6,224 nucleotides of DNA from Bacteroidales bacterium UBA1756 (GCA_002314795.1 DCHI01000009.1:1-6224), one strand, 5' to 3'. Counted from the stretch's first letter, positions 1 through 6,224 are shown. The notes: generated from the sequence alone by a model not told the origin. A program made the numbers and translations.

Positions 1-66
1 GAAAAAATTTCGTGCGGTAGCCGTGCGTAAAATCGAGTTTGCAACCGAAAGGAATGTTTTTTTTCC

Positions 67-74
67 TACTTTTG
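67..74 (+). promoter_or_regulatory. Candidate -7 promoter element for umuDC
   Basis: The bases TACTTTTG match the Bacteroidota -7 consensus TAnnTTTG exactly and are followed by C, as is common. The umuD start lies 43 bases downstream, so a short leader would be made. A TTTG at 38-41 could be the -33 element, but the gap of 25 bases is longer than the usual 19-21, so only the -7 part is well supported. No operator for a known SOS repressor could be recognised. Confidence 0.45.
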
Positions 75-95
75 CATCTTTTTTAGCAGAAAATG

Positions 96-103
96 GCAAT
101 TGC
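96..103. promoter_or_regulatory. Short perfect palindrome in the umuD leader
   Basis: GCAATTGC is a perfect 8-base palindrome between the candidate -7 element and the umuD start, where a repressor site could lie. The flanking bases do not extend the symmetry. A palindrome this short is expected by chance fairly often, so its role as an operator is only a guess. Confidence 0.15.
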
Positions 104-116
104 ATTAGAATAAAAG

Positions 117-566
117 ATGAAAAGTGATTCCTTGGATTTGTATGCGTCCGTGGCCGACGAGTCGTTGGAACGGGTTTTTATTGAAGCGGGCGTAAAAGCG
201 GGATTCCCAGTCCCTTCTGGCGATGATATCTCGCAGTCGTTAGACCTGAACCGTGTGCTGGTACAGCACCCGGCCGCCACCTTTTATGCCCGCGTGGTCG
301 GCTCCTCTATGCGCGACGCCGGCGTGGACGAAGGCGACATCTTGGTCATCGACCGAGCCTTGGAACCTCAGAACGGAAGTATGGCCGTCTGCTTCATTGA
401 CGGCGAGTTCACTCTCAAATTCATCTATTTGGATGAAAAAGAAAAAGGAGTCGTCTGGCTTCGTCCCGCCAACGACGAATTCCCGCCCATCCGCGTTACC
501 CCCGAAAATGACTTTACCGTCTGGGGCATAGTTAGTTATACTATTAAGTGTCGTCTTAAAAAATAA
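117..566 (+). CDS. umuD: UmuD-like autoproteolytic subunit of DNA polymerase V (peptidase S24)
   Basis: This 149-residue protein aligns throughout with E. coli UmuD (139 residues). In that family RecA-stimulated self-cleavage yields UmuD', which joins UmuC to form the mutagenic polymerase V. The expected cleavage site is Ala28-Gly29 in the motif AGFPVPSG, where E. coli has Cys-Gly; Ala-Gly is the LexA-type bond. The catalytic dyad is visible as Ser64 in GSSM and Lys101 in GEFTLK. The segment LDLNRVLVQHPAATF (42-56) also matches the family closely. There is no N-terminal DNA-binding domain, so it is not a LexA or CI repressor. The ATG at 117 is preferred because an in-frame TAA at 111-113 closes the frame just upstream. 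It lies 1 base ahead of umuC, so the two genes are almost certainly cotranscribed and translationally coupled. SOS control is likely from the family but no binding site was identified. Confidence 0.93.
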   Translation: MKSDSLDLYASVADESLERVFIEAGVKAGFPVPSGDDISQSLDLNRVLVQHPAATFYARVVGSSMRDAGVDEGDILVIDRALEPQNGSMAVCFIDGEFTLKFIYLDEKEKGVVWLRPANDEFPPIRVTPENDFTVWGIVSYTIKCRLKK

Positions 567-567
567 A

Positions 568-1827
568 ATGTTCGCCCTCGTCGATTGCAACAACTTCTTT
601 GTCAGTTGCGAACGGGTTTTCCGGCCCGAACTCCGCAATCGTCCCGTGTGCGTGCTTAGCAACAACGACGGCTGCATCGTTGCGCTCTCCAATGAAGCCA
701 AGGCCATCGGGTTGAAGCGGGGCAGTCCGCTTTTCAAAGTTCGTGACATCGTCCGGACTTACGGGGTGACCGTCTTCTCGTCCAACTATTCGTTGTACGC
801 CGGACTTTCGGCACGGGTAATGCGCGTTCTGTCAGAATCTTATCCCGATATAGAAATCTATTCCATTGACGAGGCCTTTGTGGATTTGGAGGGACTTCCG
901 ATTGAGGAACTGCCCGCTCGTATGATGGAATTGAAACGCAAAATCCAGAAATGGACGGGAATTCCTGTCAGCATCGGCATCGCCGAAACGAAAACGTTAG
1001 CCAAAGTGGCGGGCCACTATGCGAAACATTATGCCGGCTACGGTGGCGTCTGTATGATTGATACCGATGAAAAACGGAAGAAGGCGTTGCAACGGCTTCC
1101 CGTAGGCGAGGTCTGGGGCGTGGGACGCCGCTCGCAACCCAAGTTGGACGCTATGCACATCTACACAGCGTGGGATTATGTGCAAATGAGTGAAAACTGG
1201 GTGCGCCACCACTTTTCTACCATCGGGGTGCGTACCCGCAACGAACTGATGGGACTCCCGTGCGTCGAGACCTCCGAAATTGAAACCAAGCAAAGTATTT
1301 GCACCAGCCGCTCGTTCGGCGAAACGGTTTCTGAAAAGGAACAGTTGCTTTCATCTATCGTCTATTTTACGACGGCCTGTGCCCAGAAACTCCGCGCGCA
1401 GCACACCGTCGCCAATATTTTGTCCATCTTTGCTTCCACCGACCGTTTTAAGACGGAACTTCCTCAGTATAGGCCGTTTGCGACAATCAAACTTCCGGTT
1501 CCAACCGCTGACACATCGGAGTTGATTGCCTACGCGACGAAATTGCTGGACGGAATCTATCGCCCGGGTTTCCTCTATAAGAAAGCCGGAGCCATCGTTT
1601 CCGGAATTATGGATGATGCCGCCGTTCAGCAAAACCTGTTCGATGTGGTAGAAAATCGCGACAAACGGCAGAATCTGTTCCGCGCCATCGATCGTCTCAA
1701 TTCGGGTGGAAATGGAGGGACAGTCCATTTTGCGGCGCAAGGAACCAACGAGCGGTGGCAGTCGCGAAAGGACCACGTCAGTCCCGATTATCTCAACGAT
1801 ATCAATGGCCTTTTGAAAGTGAAATAA
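568..1827 (+). CDS. umuC: UmuC, Y-family translesion DNA polymerase V catalytic subunit
   Basis: The 419-residue product is close in length to E. coli UmuC (422) and similar along its whole length. It inserts nucleotides opposite damaged template bases, together with UmuD'. The palm and fingers span about 1-165, with metal ligands Asp6 and Asp101-Glu102 (SIDEAF). A helix-hairpin-helix segment lies near 179-198 (VWGVGRR), the little finger near 240-350, and a C-terminal DUF4113-type tail follows. QQNLF at 354-358 matches the sliding-clamp binding motif of UmuC (QLNLF in E. coli). The steric-gate position, Tyr11 in E. coli, is Phe11 here, a bulky residue also used by other Y-family enzymes, so discrimination against ribonucleotides should be kept. 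The ATG at 568 follows the umuD stop codon by 1 base and has no clear ribosome binding site, which fits coupled translation. The gene appears intact. Confidence 0.95.
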   Translation: MFALVDCNNFFVSCERVFRPELRNRPVCVLSNNDGCIVALSNEAKAIGLKRGSPLFKVRDIVRTYGVTVFSSNYSLYAGLSARVMRVLSESYPDIEIYSIDEAFVDLEGLPIEELPARMMELKRKIQKWTGIPVSIGIAETKTLAKVAGHYAKHYAGYGGVCMIDTDEKRKKALQRLPVGEVWGVGRRSQPKLDAMHIYTAWDYVQMSENWVRHHFSTIGVRTRNELMGLPCVETSEIETKQSICTSRSFGETVSEKEQLLSSIVYFTTACAQKLRAQHTVANILSIFASTDRFKTELPQYRPFATIKLPVPTADTSELIAYATKLLDGIYRPGFLYKKAGAIVSGIMDDAAVQQNLFDVVENRDKRQNLFRAIDRLNSGGNGGTVHFAAQGTNERWQSRKDHVSPDYLNDINGLLKVK

Positions 1828-1855
1828 TTTTTAATAATTTGATTTAGAATAATAT

Positions 1856-3910
1856 ATGAAAAAGATGAAAAGATTTTTTGGATGGATGGCTTTGTCCTGT
1901 TTGTTTACCGTTGCTTCGGCACAGGTAGTCCCGATGGAGGAAGCCGCCTCGACGGCCCGTTCCCTGTTTCTGTCACAAGGCAAGACGCTGACGCGTTGTG
2001 CTCGCGTGGAGGTCCGCGAGAGTGATACGTTGTTTTACATTTTCAATGCTTCGGACGCTTTTGCCGTGGTGAGCGCCGATTACCGGACGCCGGCACTGTT
2101 GGCGTTTTCCGATGAGGTCTCTTTTTCCGACTCCGAAATCTCGCCGGCAGCTCAAATGTGGCTCGACCATTATGCCCGTCAATTGCAGCAGTTGCGTCAG
2201 ATCCCTTATGTGGAAAAAAGCAAGAAGCACCCGAGTGCGCTTGTCAAGGGAAACGAAATTGCGCCGATGCTCCGTTCCAAGTGGGGACAGGGTTTTCAAT
2301 ATAATTATTATTGTCCCAAAGATGTGGCTGGCGAAGGTGGCCGCGTGGTGACGGGCTGTGTGGCGACGGCGATGGCCGAGCTGATGTATTATTTCCGCTT
2401 TCCCACGTCTGGAACGGGGAGCTATTCCTACACGGATGAAACTTACGGCGTGCAGTCGGCGGATTACGCAAATGCTGTATATGATTATGGTGCAATGTGC
2501 AATCATCCTACGCGCGTCAATGCCGAAATTTCAAAGTTGATGTACCATTGTGGCGTTGGTGTGGATATGGTCTATGGGGTGAATGGTTCTGGAATGTACA
2601 ACCACAGTGCGGCGGACGTTTTGAAAAATCATTTCAAATTTTCTCCCGAAACGCGCTATCTTTTTCGCGATTCTACTACGTTGAATTGGGACAGCGTCAT
2701 CGTCGCTCATTTGCAACGTTCCGTTCCTCTTTATTATGCGGGATGGAGCGTCCCGAATATCGACGGGCACGCGTTTATTTGCGATGGATATCAAACCGTA
2801 GACAGTGCCTACTATTTCCATTTTGATTTCGGATGGGACGGGAGCAGCAACGGCTATTTTTATACGAATGCGTTGAATGTGGCAGGAACGCATTTTAATC
2901 TGGCACAGGAACTTATCATCAATGCTTACCCCGATACGACGTTGTATGAGTACCCCGCTGTGCAACCGTCAACAGGTACGATGGTGCTTACTTCCCGCAG
3001 TGGCTCCTTTACGGTGGGAAGTTATGGTGGAAACGTCGTTACTTCGCCGGCGGACTACACGTGGATCATCCGTCCGGAGGTGGAAAATATGACTTCTATC
3101 TCATTGCAAACCAATGTGAAAATTATGGAAGGAGATACGCTTTTTGTCACGGCAGGAAGCCCCTCCATATCCCCGATGTCGTTGACAGGTGACACGAACT
3201 TTACGGTTGCTTGGAACTGTTCGGAAATCACTTGCCGTTTTGTCAGCAGTGCCTCCGAAACCGAAAGTTTCCTGGATGTTTCGTACGTTGCCAATTCCCC
3301 ACTTTTCTGTTCCGGAACGCCTCTGACAACAGCAACTTCTGGCACGATTACGGACGGAAGTGGCGAAAGTGACTACGATCCGATGACTTATTGTGGTTTC
3401 AAAATCAAGGTTTTGGGTTATCCGGCGGTGCGTGTCACGTTCCACGAATTTGATTTGGAGGAGGACCACGATTTTCTGCACGTGTATCGTTATCAAGGGA
3501 CTACAAACTATTATCTTACTTCGTTGACCGGAACGTTTGAACCGGGGACGGAGATGACGTTTGAAAGCGGGCGGTTGCTTTTTGTTTTTGAAAGTGACGA
3601 AGAGAACGAGGCCGCCGGTTTCAACTTCGACTTCGTCGGAACGACGGAAATTAGTGTTGCGGATGTGGAGGCGGTCGCTGTTTCGGTTTATCCGAATCCT
3701 GCGTCTGAAAGTGTTTCGGTGGAATGGAATTCACCGCAGCTTCCGTCTGAATATCAAATTGTTGATGTCTGCGGCAGAACGCAGTCCGTTTACAAAGTGA
3801 CGGAAAGCACAACAGAACTGGATCTTTCGGAATTGCCCAAAGGAATCTATTTGCTTCGTGTGATTTCTGATGGGAAATGTGTGGCCGTTCGCAAGGTCGT
3901 TCGTCAGTAA
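1856..3910 (+). CDS. Secreted C10 (streptopain-like) cysteine protease with CUB-like domains and T9SS sorting domain
   Basis: This 684-residue protein is built as an exported protease. A signal peptide covers about 1-22, with cleavage likely after ASA22. Residues 23-130 resemble the Spi-type inhibitory propeptide of C10 peptidases (FAVVSADYRTPALLAFS). The mature domain probably begins near IAPMLRSKWGQG (135-146). Catalytic Cys168 (TGCVATAM) and His305 (DGHAF) are present. In the segment that in SpeB reads NWGWGG, this protein has DFGWDG (324-329), so the first Trp is Phe325 while Trp327 is kept. Two beta-rich modules follow: a divergent one at about 371-478 and a clearer CUB domain at about 484-595, with Cys485/Cys513 and an acidic DHDFLHVY stretch suited to calcium binding. 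The last 80 residues are a type A T9SS sorting domain (VYPNPA, LPKGIYLLRV), predicting passage across the outer membrane and cell-surface attachment or release. Natural substrate is unknown; host or dietary protein degradation is inferred. It starts 28 bases after umuC, with only a one-base-short -7 match (1835-1841), so its own promoter is uncertain. Confidence 0.9.
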   Translation: MKKMKRFFGWMALSCLFTVASAQVVPMEEAASTARSLFLSQGKTLTRCARVEVRESDTLFYIFNASDAFAVVSADYRTPALLAFSDEVSFSDSEISPAAQMWLDHYARQLQQLRQIPYVEKSKKHPSALVKGNEIAPMLRSKWGQGFQYNYYCPKDVAGEGGRVVTGCVATAMAELMYYFRFPTSGTGSYSYTDETYGVQSADYANAVYDYGAMCNHPTRVNAEISKLMYHCGVGVDMVYGVNGSGMYNHSAADVLKNHFKFSPETRYLFRDSTTLNWDSVIVAHLQRSVPLYYAGWSVPNIDGHAFICDGYQTVDSAYYFHFDFGWDGSSNGYFYTNALNVAGTHFNLAQELIINAYPDTTLYEYPAVQPSTGTMVLTSRSGSFTVGSYGGNVVTSPADYTWIIRPEVENMTSISLQTNVKIMEGDTLFVTAGSPSISPMSLTGDTNFTVAWNCSEITCRFVSSASETESFLDVSYVANSPLFCSGTPLTTATSGTITDGSGESDYDPMTYCGFKIKVLGYPAVRVTFHEFDLEEDHDFLHVYRYQGTTNYYLTSLTGTFEPGTEMTFESGRLLFVFESDEENEAAGFNFDFVGTTEISVADVEAVAVSVYPNPASESVSVEWNSPQLPSEYQIVDVCGRTQSVYKVTESTTELDLSELPKGIYLLRVISDGKCVAVRKVVRQ

Positions 3911-3953
3911 CCTTTGTGATTTGTCCATCCGAAATTTTTTCAAATATTTTATG

Positions 3954-3961
3954 TAAATTTG
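3954..3961 (+). promoter_or_regulatory. Candidate -7 promoter element for prfA
   Basis: TAAATTTG matches the Bacteroidota -7 consensus TAnnTTTG exactly and lies 27 bases before the prfA ATG, in the gap after the protease gene. No good TTTG -33 element occurs at the usual spacing; a run of six T at 3935-3940 is closer than ideal. The element argues that prfA is transcribed separately from the protease gene. Confidence 0.5.
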
Positions 3962-3988
3962 CCGCCGCAAAATCAAGAACTTAATTGT

Positions 3989-5074
3989 ATGGCAGAAAAC
4001 GACTTATTGCAGAAACTTGAGGATATTCACAACCGTTGGTTGCAAATTGCTGACGAAATCACCCAGCCCGACGTGATGTCGGATATGAAACGCTATATCA
4101 AACTGAACAAGGATTACAAGGACTTGCAGTCGGTTGTAGAAGCGTACAAAAAATACAAGAATATTATTGGAAACATTGCCAGTGCCAAGGAAGTTCTTCA
4201 GAATGAGAAAGATGAGGAATTTCGTGCAATGGCAAAAGAGGAACTCGACCAACTTTTGGTGGATCGGGAAACGACCGAAGAAGACATTCGTTTGCTGTTG
4301 CTTCCCAAAGATCCGCAGGATGGAAAGAATGCTCAGGTTGAAATTCGTGCCGGCACCGGTGGCGACGAAGCAAGTATTTTTGCCGGTGACCTTTTCCGTA
4401 TGTACCAGCATTTCTGTGACCGCAAGGGTTGGAAAGTCGAGATTATCTCTATGACGGAAGGAACCGTTGGCGGCTACAAGGAAATCGTTTTTCTCGTTTC
4501 TGGCGAAGGCGTTTATGGCTTGATGAAATATGAATCGGGCGTACATCGTGTGCAGCGAGTGCCGCAAACGGAACAGCAGGGTCGTGTCCATACGTCCGCG
4601 GCTTCCGTGGTTGTTCTTCCCGAAGCGGATGAGTTCGACGTTGAATTGAAAATGAGTGATATTCGTAAGGATACGTATTGCGCGTCCGGTCCTGGTGGCC
4701 AGTGCGTCAACACGACCTATTCTGCCGTCCGTCTTACGCACATTCCCAGTGGTATTGTCGTCGCCATTCAGGATGAAAAGAACCAGATTCGGAATTTGGA
4801 AAAGGCAATGAGCGTGCTTCGTACGCGTCTGTTTGAACGCGAGTACCAAAAATATCTGGACGAAATCTCCTCCAAACGCAAGACGATGGTTTCCACGGGT
4901 GACCGTTCTGCCAAAATCCGCACGTACAACTATCCCCAAAACCGCGTCACCGACCACCGTATCAACCTCACAATGTACAACCTCATCGGCTTTATGAACG
5001 GTGACATTGAGGAAACGATTGAAGCACTGCAGGTTGCTGAAAACGCCGAACGTTTGAAAGAGGCGTACGCGTAG
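3989..5074 (+). CDS. prfA: Peptide chain release factor 1
   Basis: RF1 recognises UAA and UAG stop codons in the ribosomal A site and triggers hydrolysis of peptidyl-tRNA in the cytoplasm. The 361-residue product has the usual length (E. coli 360). The N-terminal coiled domain covers about 1-110. The stop-codon recognition tripeptide PxT is PQT at 192-194 in the conserved context HRVQRV...GRVHTSA. The catalytic GGQ is at 236-238 (SGPGGQ), whose Gln238 is the expected target of a PrmC-type methyltransferase. The C-terminal blocks SKRKTMVSTGDRSAKIRTYN and RVTDHRINLT are typical. The reading frame also allows a TTG start at 3959, but that codon lies inside the -7 promoter element; the ATG at 3989 gives MAENDLL and the normal family N-terminus, so it is chosen. 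The PxT motif and the overall sequence point to RF1 rather than RF2, which has SPF and a programmed frameshift in many bacteria. Confidence 0.97.
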   Translation: MAENDLLQKLEDIHNRWLQIADEITQPDVMSDMKRYIKLNKDYKDLQSVVEAYKKYKNIIGNIASAKEVLQNEKDEEFRAMAKEELDQLLVDRETTEEDIRLLLLPKDPQDGKNAQVEIRAGTGGDEASIFAGDLFRMYQHFCDRKGWKVEIISMTEGTVGGYKEIVFLVSGEGVYGLMKYESGVHRVQRVPQTEQQGRVHTSAASVVVLPEADEFDVELKMSDIRKDTYCASGPGGQCVNTTYSAVRLTHIPSGIVVAIQDEKNQIRNLEKAMSVLRTRLFEREYQKYLDEISSKRKTMVSTGDRSAKIRTYNYPQNRVTDHRINLTMYNLIGFMNGDIEETIEALQVAENAERLKEAYA

Positions 5075-5083
5075 TCTGATTAT

Positions 5084-5110
5084 TTCTGTCCGCTAAGACC
5101 TTTCACAGAA
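5084..5110. repeat. Weak inverted repeat after prfA
   Basis: TTCTGT (5084-5089) and ACAGAA (5105-5110) are perfect inverted arms separated by 15 bases, beginning 9 bases after the prfA stop codon. The stem is short and AT-leaning and is not followed by a T run, so it is unlikely to terminate transcription on its own. The stronger hairpin just downstream is the better terminator candidate. Confidence 0.25.
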
Positions 5111-5119
5111 CATAAAATT

Positions 5120-5153
5120 GGGGATGAACTCCTTTGCGGAATTCAGCCCTTTT
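5120..5153 (+). terminator. Candidate intrinsic terminator of prfA, possibly bidirectional
   Basis: An imperfect hairpin spans 5121-5149. GGG pairs with CCC, TGAA with TTCA and TCC with GGA, interrupted by one A-G and one C-A mismatch, around the loop TTTGC at 5133-5137. It is followed by TTTT at 5150-5153. This gives about ten paired bases with a GC-rich base, 46 bases after the prfA stop. Read on the minus strand, the same hairpin is followed by CAATTTTATG, so it could also stop transcription from the converging lipoprotein gene, which ends 109 bases away. The mismatches and short T run keep confidence moderate. Confidence 0.5.
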
Positions 5154-5164
5154 CGTTACCTTTG
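5133..5164 (+). promoter_or_regulatory. Consensus-like Bacteroidota promoter with no gene downstream
   Basis: TTTG at 5133-5136 and TACCTTTG at 5157-5164 match the -33 (TTTG) and -7 (TAnnTTTG) elements with a 20-base spacer, the favoured distance. The two boxes sit in a 7-base direct repeat, CCTTTGC, at 5131-5137 and 5159-5165. Transcription would run rightward into the 3' end of the minus-strand lipoprotein gene, and no plausible plus-strand coding region begins after it. The -33 box falls in the loop of the candidate terminator, so a chance match is quite possible. If active, it would make an antisense or other untranslated RNA, or be left over from a lost gene. Confidence 0.35.
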
Positions 5165-5258
5165 CTTCTGCGACCAAACATTATTTTTCTCCCGTCGTAT
5201 TTAACCGTTTCTCATTGATTATCAGGAAGTCCAAGAATTGAAGTTGGTGATTTTGAGG

Positions 5259-5278
5259 GGGCTACCATTCTAAAGCCC
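5259..5278 (-). repeat. Small inverted repeat over the lipoprotein stop codon
   Basis: GGGCT (5259-5263) and AGCCC (5274-5278) form a 5-base-pair stem with a 10-base loop that overlaps the TAG stop codon of the minus-strand gene. On that strand it is followed by CCTCAAAATC rather than a T run, so it is a poor terminator and may be a chance match. Confidence 0.2.
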
Positions 5279-5927
5279 AATAGATTATATTTGGGGAATT
5301 TCTGTCAATAGCGACCCCACAATTATAACCGTGCTTGAGTCGCGATGGCAACAATTCCCATTCGTATAGTTTTTTATCATCTGAAGTCAATCTGTGACCA
5401 GTCTTTATTGTAAAAATCTCGTAAGTATTTGGTAAAGAACAGAGTGTGGTGTCGTATTGAATACTGATTTGATGCTCAAATTCATTAAAATGTGGCAATA
5501 ATGATGAAACATCAGCAATTTTTTCGTACGCTTTTCTTATAGAAAGCGAATCGAATTGTTTCAATAATTCATATTCGTCCCCTATAATAAAATAATTAAT
5601 ATCGCTGGCATTGAATGCGTTTGGTGCTGTCTGACGATAATGATTAATCAGTTTGTTTTTCGCAACAGTATCTTGACAACTGTAGTATTCAATAAGTGAC
5701 TTCGTTGCAAACATACACAAGGAACTATTATTAAATGATTTAGGGGTTCCAACGATACTCGTAAATTCTAATTTGTCAAAAAAAACATCATCATTTGGGA
5801 AAAAAGAATACAGACTGTCTGGAATGGCATACTTTTCCCTCATCATTGTTCTATTAATATTTTGACAGGATGTGATGGTTATGCTCGCAAAAAGTATGCT
5901 AATTAGAAAAAAATTCACTTTCATCAT
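5262..5927 (-). CDS. Lipoprotein of unknown function
   Basis: The 221-residue product starts with a lipoprotein signal peptide: a hydrophobic stretch at about 4-17 and a lipobox ITSC with the lipidated cysteine at Cys21, followed by Gln22. It should therefore be anchored in the inner or outer membrane, facing the periplasm or the surface; no Lys-Asp/Glu-rich surface-export signal follows the cysteine. The rest has no transmembrane segment and reads as a mixed alpha/beta globular domain, with four cysteines at about 71, 84, 162 and 202. The C-terminal block (YEWELLPSRLKHGYNCGVAI, then IIYWALEW) looks like the conserved end of a Bacteroidota-restricted hypothetical family, but I cannot name it. 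Two adjacent Met codons (5925-5927 and 5922-5924) are both possible starts. It lies 8 bases after the partial gene on the same strand, probably in one operon. GC content is far lower than in the umuD-prfA part. An immunity or accessory lipoprotein for the upstream product is one untested idea. Confidence 0.75.
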   Translation of the reverse strand: MMKVNFFLISILFASITITSCQNINRTMMREKYAIPDSLYSFFPNDDVFFDKLEFTSIVGTPKSFNNSSLCMFATKSLIEYYSCQDTVAKNKLINHYRQTAPNAFNASDINYFIIGDEYELLKQFDSLSIRKAYEKIADVSSLLPHFNEFEHQISIQYDTTLCSLPNTYEIFTIKTGHRLTSDDKKLYEWELLPSRLKHGYNCGVAIDRNSPNIIYWALEW

Positions 5928-5935
5928 ATAACGAA

Positions 5936-6224
5936 TTATAACATTTTTGAAAAAGTTTGAAAAATAGGAACTAATAGTTGTCTCACAACATCCTTCGTTG
6001 ACATTTTTGAATAATTATACTCTCGGTGTTCGTAGGATGTAATTGTGTATCTATTGGTTAAAGGGGATTGATGATACTTCTCATTTCTATATGGCATCGC
6101 TTTGTACGATGAAATGAAACCTTTAGGGACATAAGTGTAATTGTATGTTTTTTCCACTATCTCATTTCTTTCCGTGAATGTAAAAGAGGCTGGCCCCATT
6201 GCATCAGGCATTATTTGAGTGGTT
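5936..6224 (-). CDS. Unrecognised protein, 3' end only (runs off the window)
   Basis: The frame is open from the window edge to a TAA at 5936-5938, giving at least 95 residues. An internal ATG at 6209-6211 exists, but the frame continues upstream of it (Thr-Thr-Gln-Ile) without a stop, and there is no signal peptide there. The true start therefore probably lies beyond the window. The visible part is rich in Tyr, Thr and Asn (TYNYTYVPKGF, HREYNY) and ends in an amphipathic segment (VRQLLVPIFQTFSKML). The Y-x-Y spacing faintly recalls YD-type or similar beta repeats of cell-surface proteins, but this is not enough for a family call. It is followed after 8 bases by the lipoprotein gene, so the two are probably cotranscribed. 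The AT-rich composition matches that gene. Confidence 0.5.
   Translation of the reverse strand, partial: TTQIMPDAMGPASFTFTERNEIVEKTYNYTYVPKGFISSYKAMPYRNEKYHQSPLTNRYTITSYEHREYNYSKMSTKDVVRQLLVPIFQTFSKML

Larger units (their letters stand above)
5075..5261. other. Intergenic region between convergent genes
   Basis: These 187 bases separate prfA from the converging lipoprotein gene. The left half holds a weak inverted repeat, a candidate terminator and a promoter-like pair of boxes. The right half, 5166-5261, holds no recognisable gene, tRNA or mobile-element end; the longest plus-strand open stretch there is about 22 codons and has no ATG. Confidence 0.6.

Noticed and set aside
11..27. Direct repeat CGTGCG at 11-16 and 22-27
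   Set aside because: Six bases, two copies only; expected by chance and with no link to a gene.
240..749. Minus-strand open frame of 169 codons across umuD and umuC
   Set aside because: It overlaps two strongly supported genes and its translation has no family features.
1835..1841. TAATTTG as a promoter for the protease gene
   Set aside because: It is one base shorter than TAnnTTTG, no -33 box was established, and it would leave almost no leader before the ATG.
1856..1930. Lipobox-like LSC at residues 13-15 of the protease
   Set aside because: The hydrophobic core before it is too short, and a normal signal peptidase I site (ASA-Q) follows at 22-23.
3959..3988. Upstream TTG start giving a 371-residue RF1
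   Set aside because: The TTG is part of the -7 promoter element and would add ten residues absent from the family; the ATG at 3989 fits.
4004..4957. Long minus-strand open frame (317 codons) opposite prfA
   Set aside because: It lies wholly within prfA on the opposite strand, and its translation shows no recognisable domain. Codon bias of prfA explains the lack of stops.
5341..5411. Short plus-strand frame (about 22 codons) starting at the first ATG after the orphan promoter
   Set aside because: It is antisense to the lipoprotein gene, lies far from the promoter, and has no sign of being coding.

Overview
The window looks like a piece of chromosome from a member of the Bacteroidota, most likely the order Bacteroidales. 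Three things point there. A secreted C10 cysteine protease ends in a typical type IX secretion (T9SS) sorting domain. Matches to the Bacteroidota -7 promoter element TAnnTTTG sit upstream of umuD and prfA. Genes start without clear Shine-Dalgarno sequences. Species cannot be set from this window.

Layout: positions 117-1827 hold a umuD-umuC pair with a 1-base gap, encoding the self-cleaving subunit and the catalytic subunit of a DNA polymerase V-type translesion polymerase. After 28 bases comes a 684-residue exported C10 (streptopain-like) protease, 1856-3910, with signal peptide, inhibitory propeptide, catalytic domain, two beta-sandwich/CUB-like modules and a C-terminal T9SS signal. Next is prfA (3989-5074), peptide chain release factor 1, with its own upstream promoter element. 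These four genes are all on the plus strand at roughly 50% GC.

After prfA the window changes character. An imperfect GC-rich hairpin followed by TTTT (5120-5153) looks like the prfA terminator. Beyond it lie two minus-strand genes that converge on prfA: a small lipoprotein of unknown function (5262-5927) and, 8 bases upstream of it, the 3' end of a second unrecognised gene that runs off the window (5936-6224). This part is much more AT-rich (about 27-38% GC in sampled lines) and looks like accessory DNA.

Functionally, umuD and umuC act together in damage-tolerant DNA synthesis. The protease is an independent secreted product, prfA is a housekeeping translation gene, and the lipoprotein pair forms a separate two-gene unit. 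No defence system, CRISPR array, tRNA, rRNA or insertion sequence was seen. The only candidate for something undescribed is the lipoprotein and its truncated partner.
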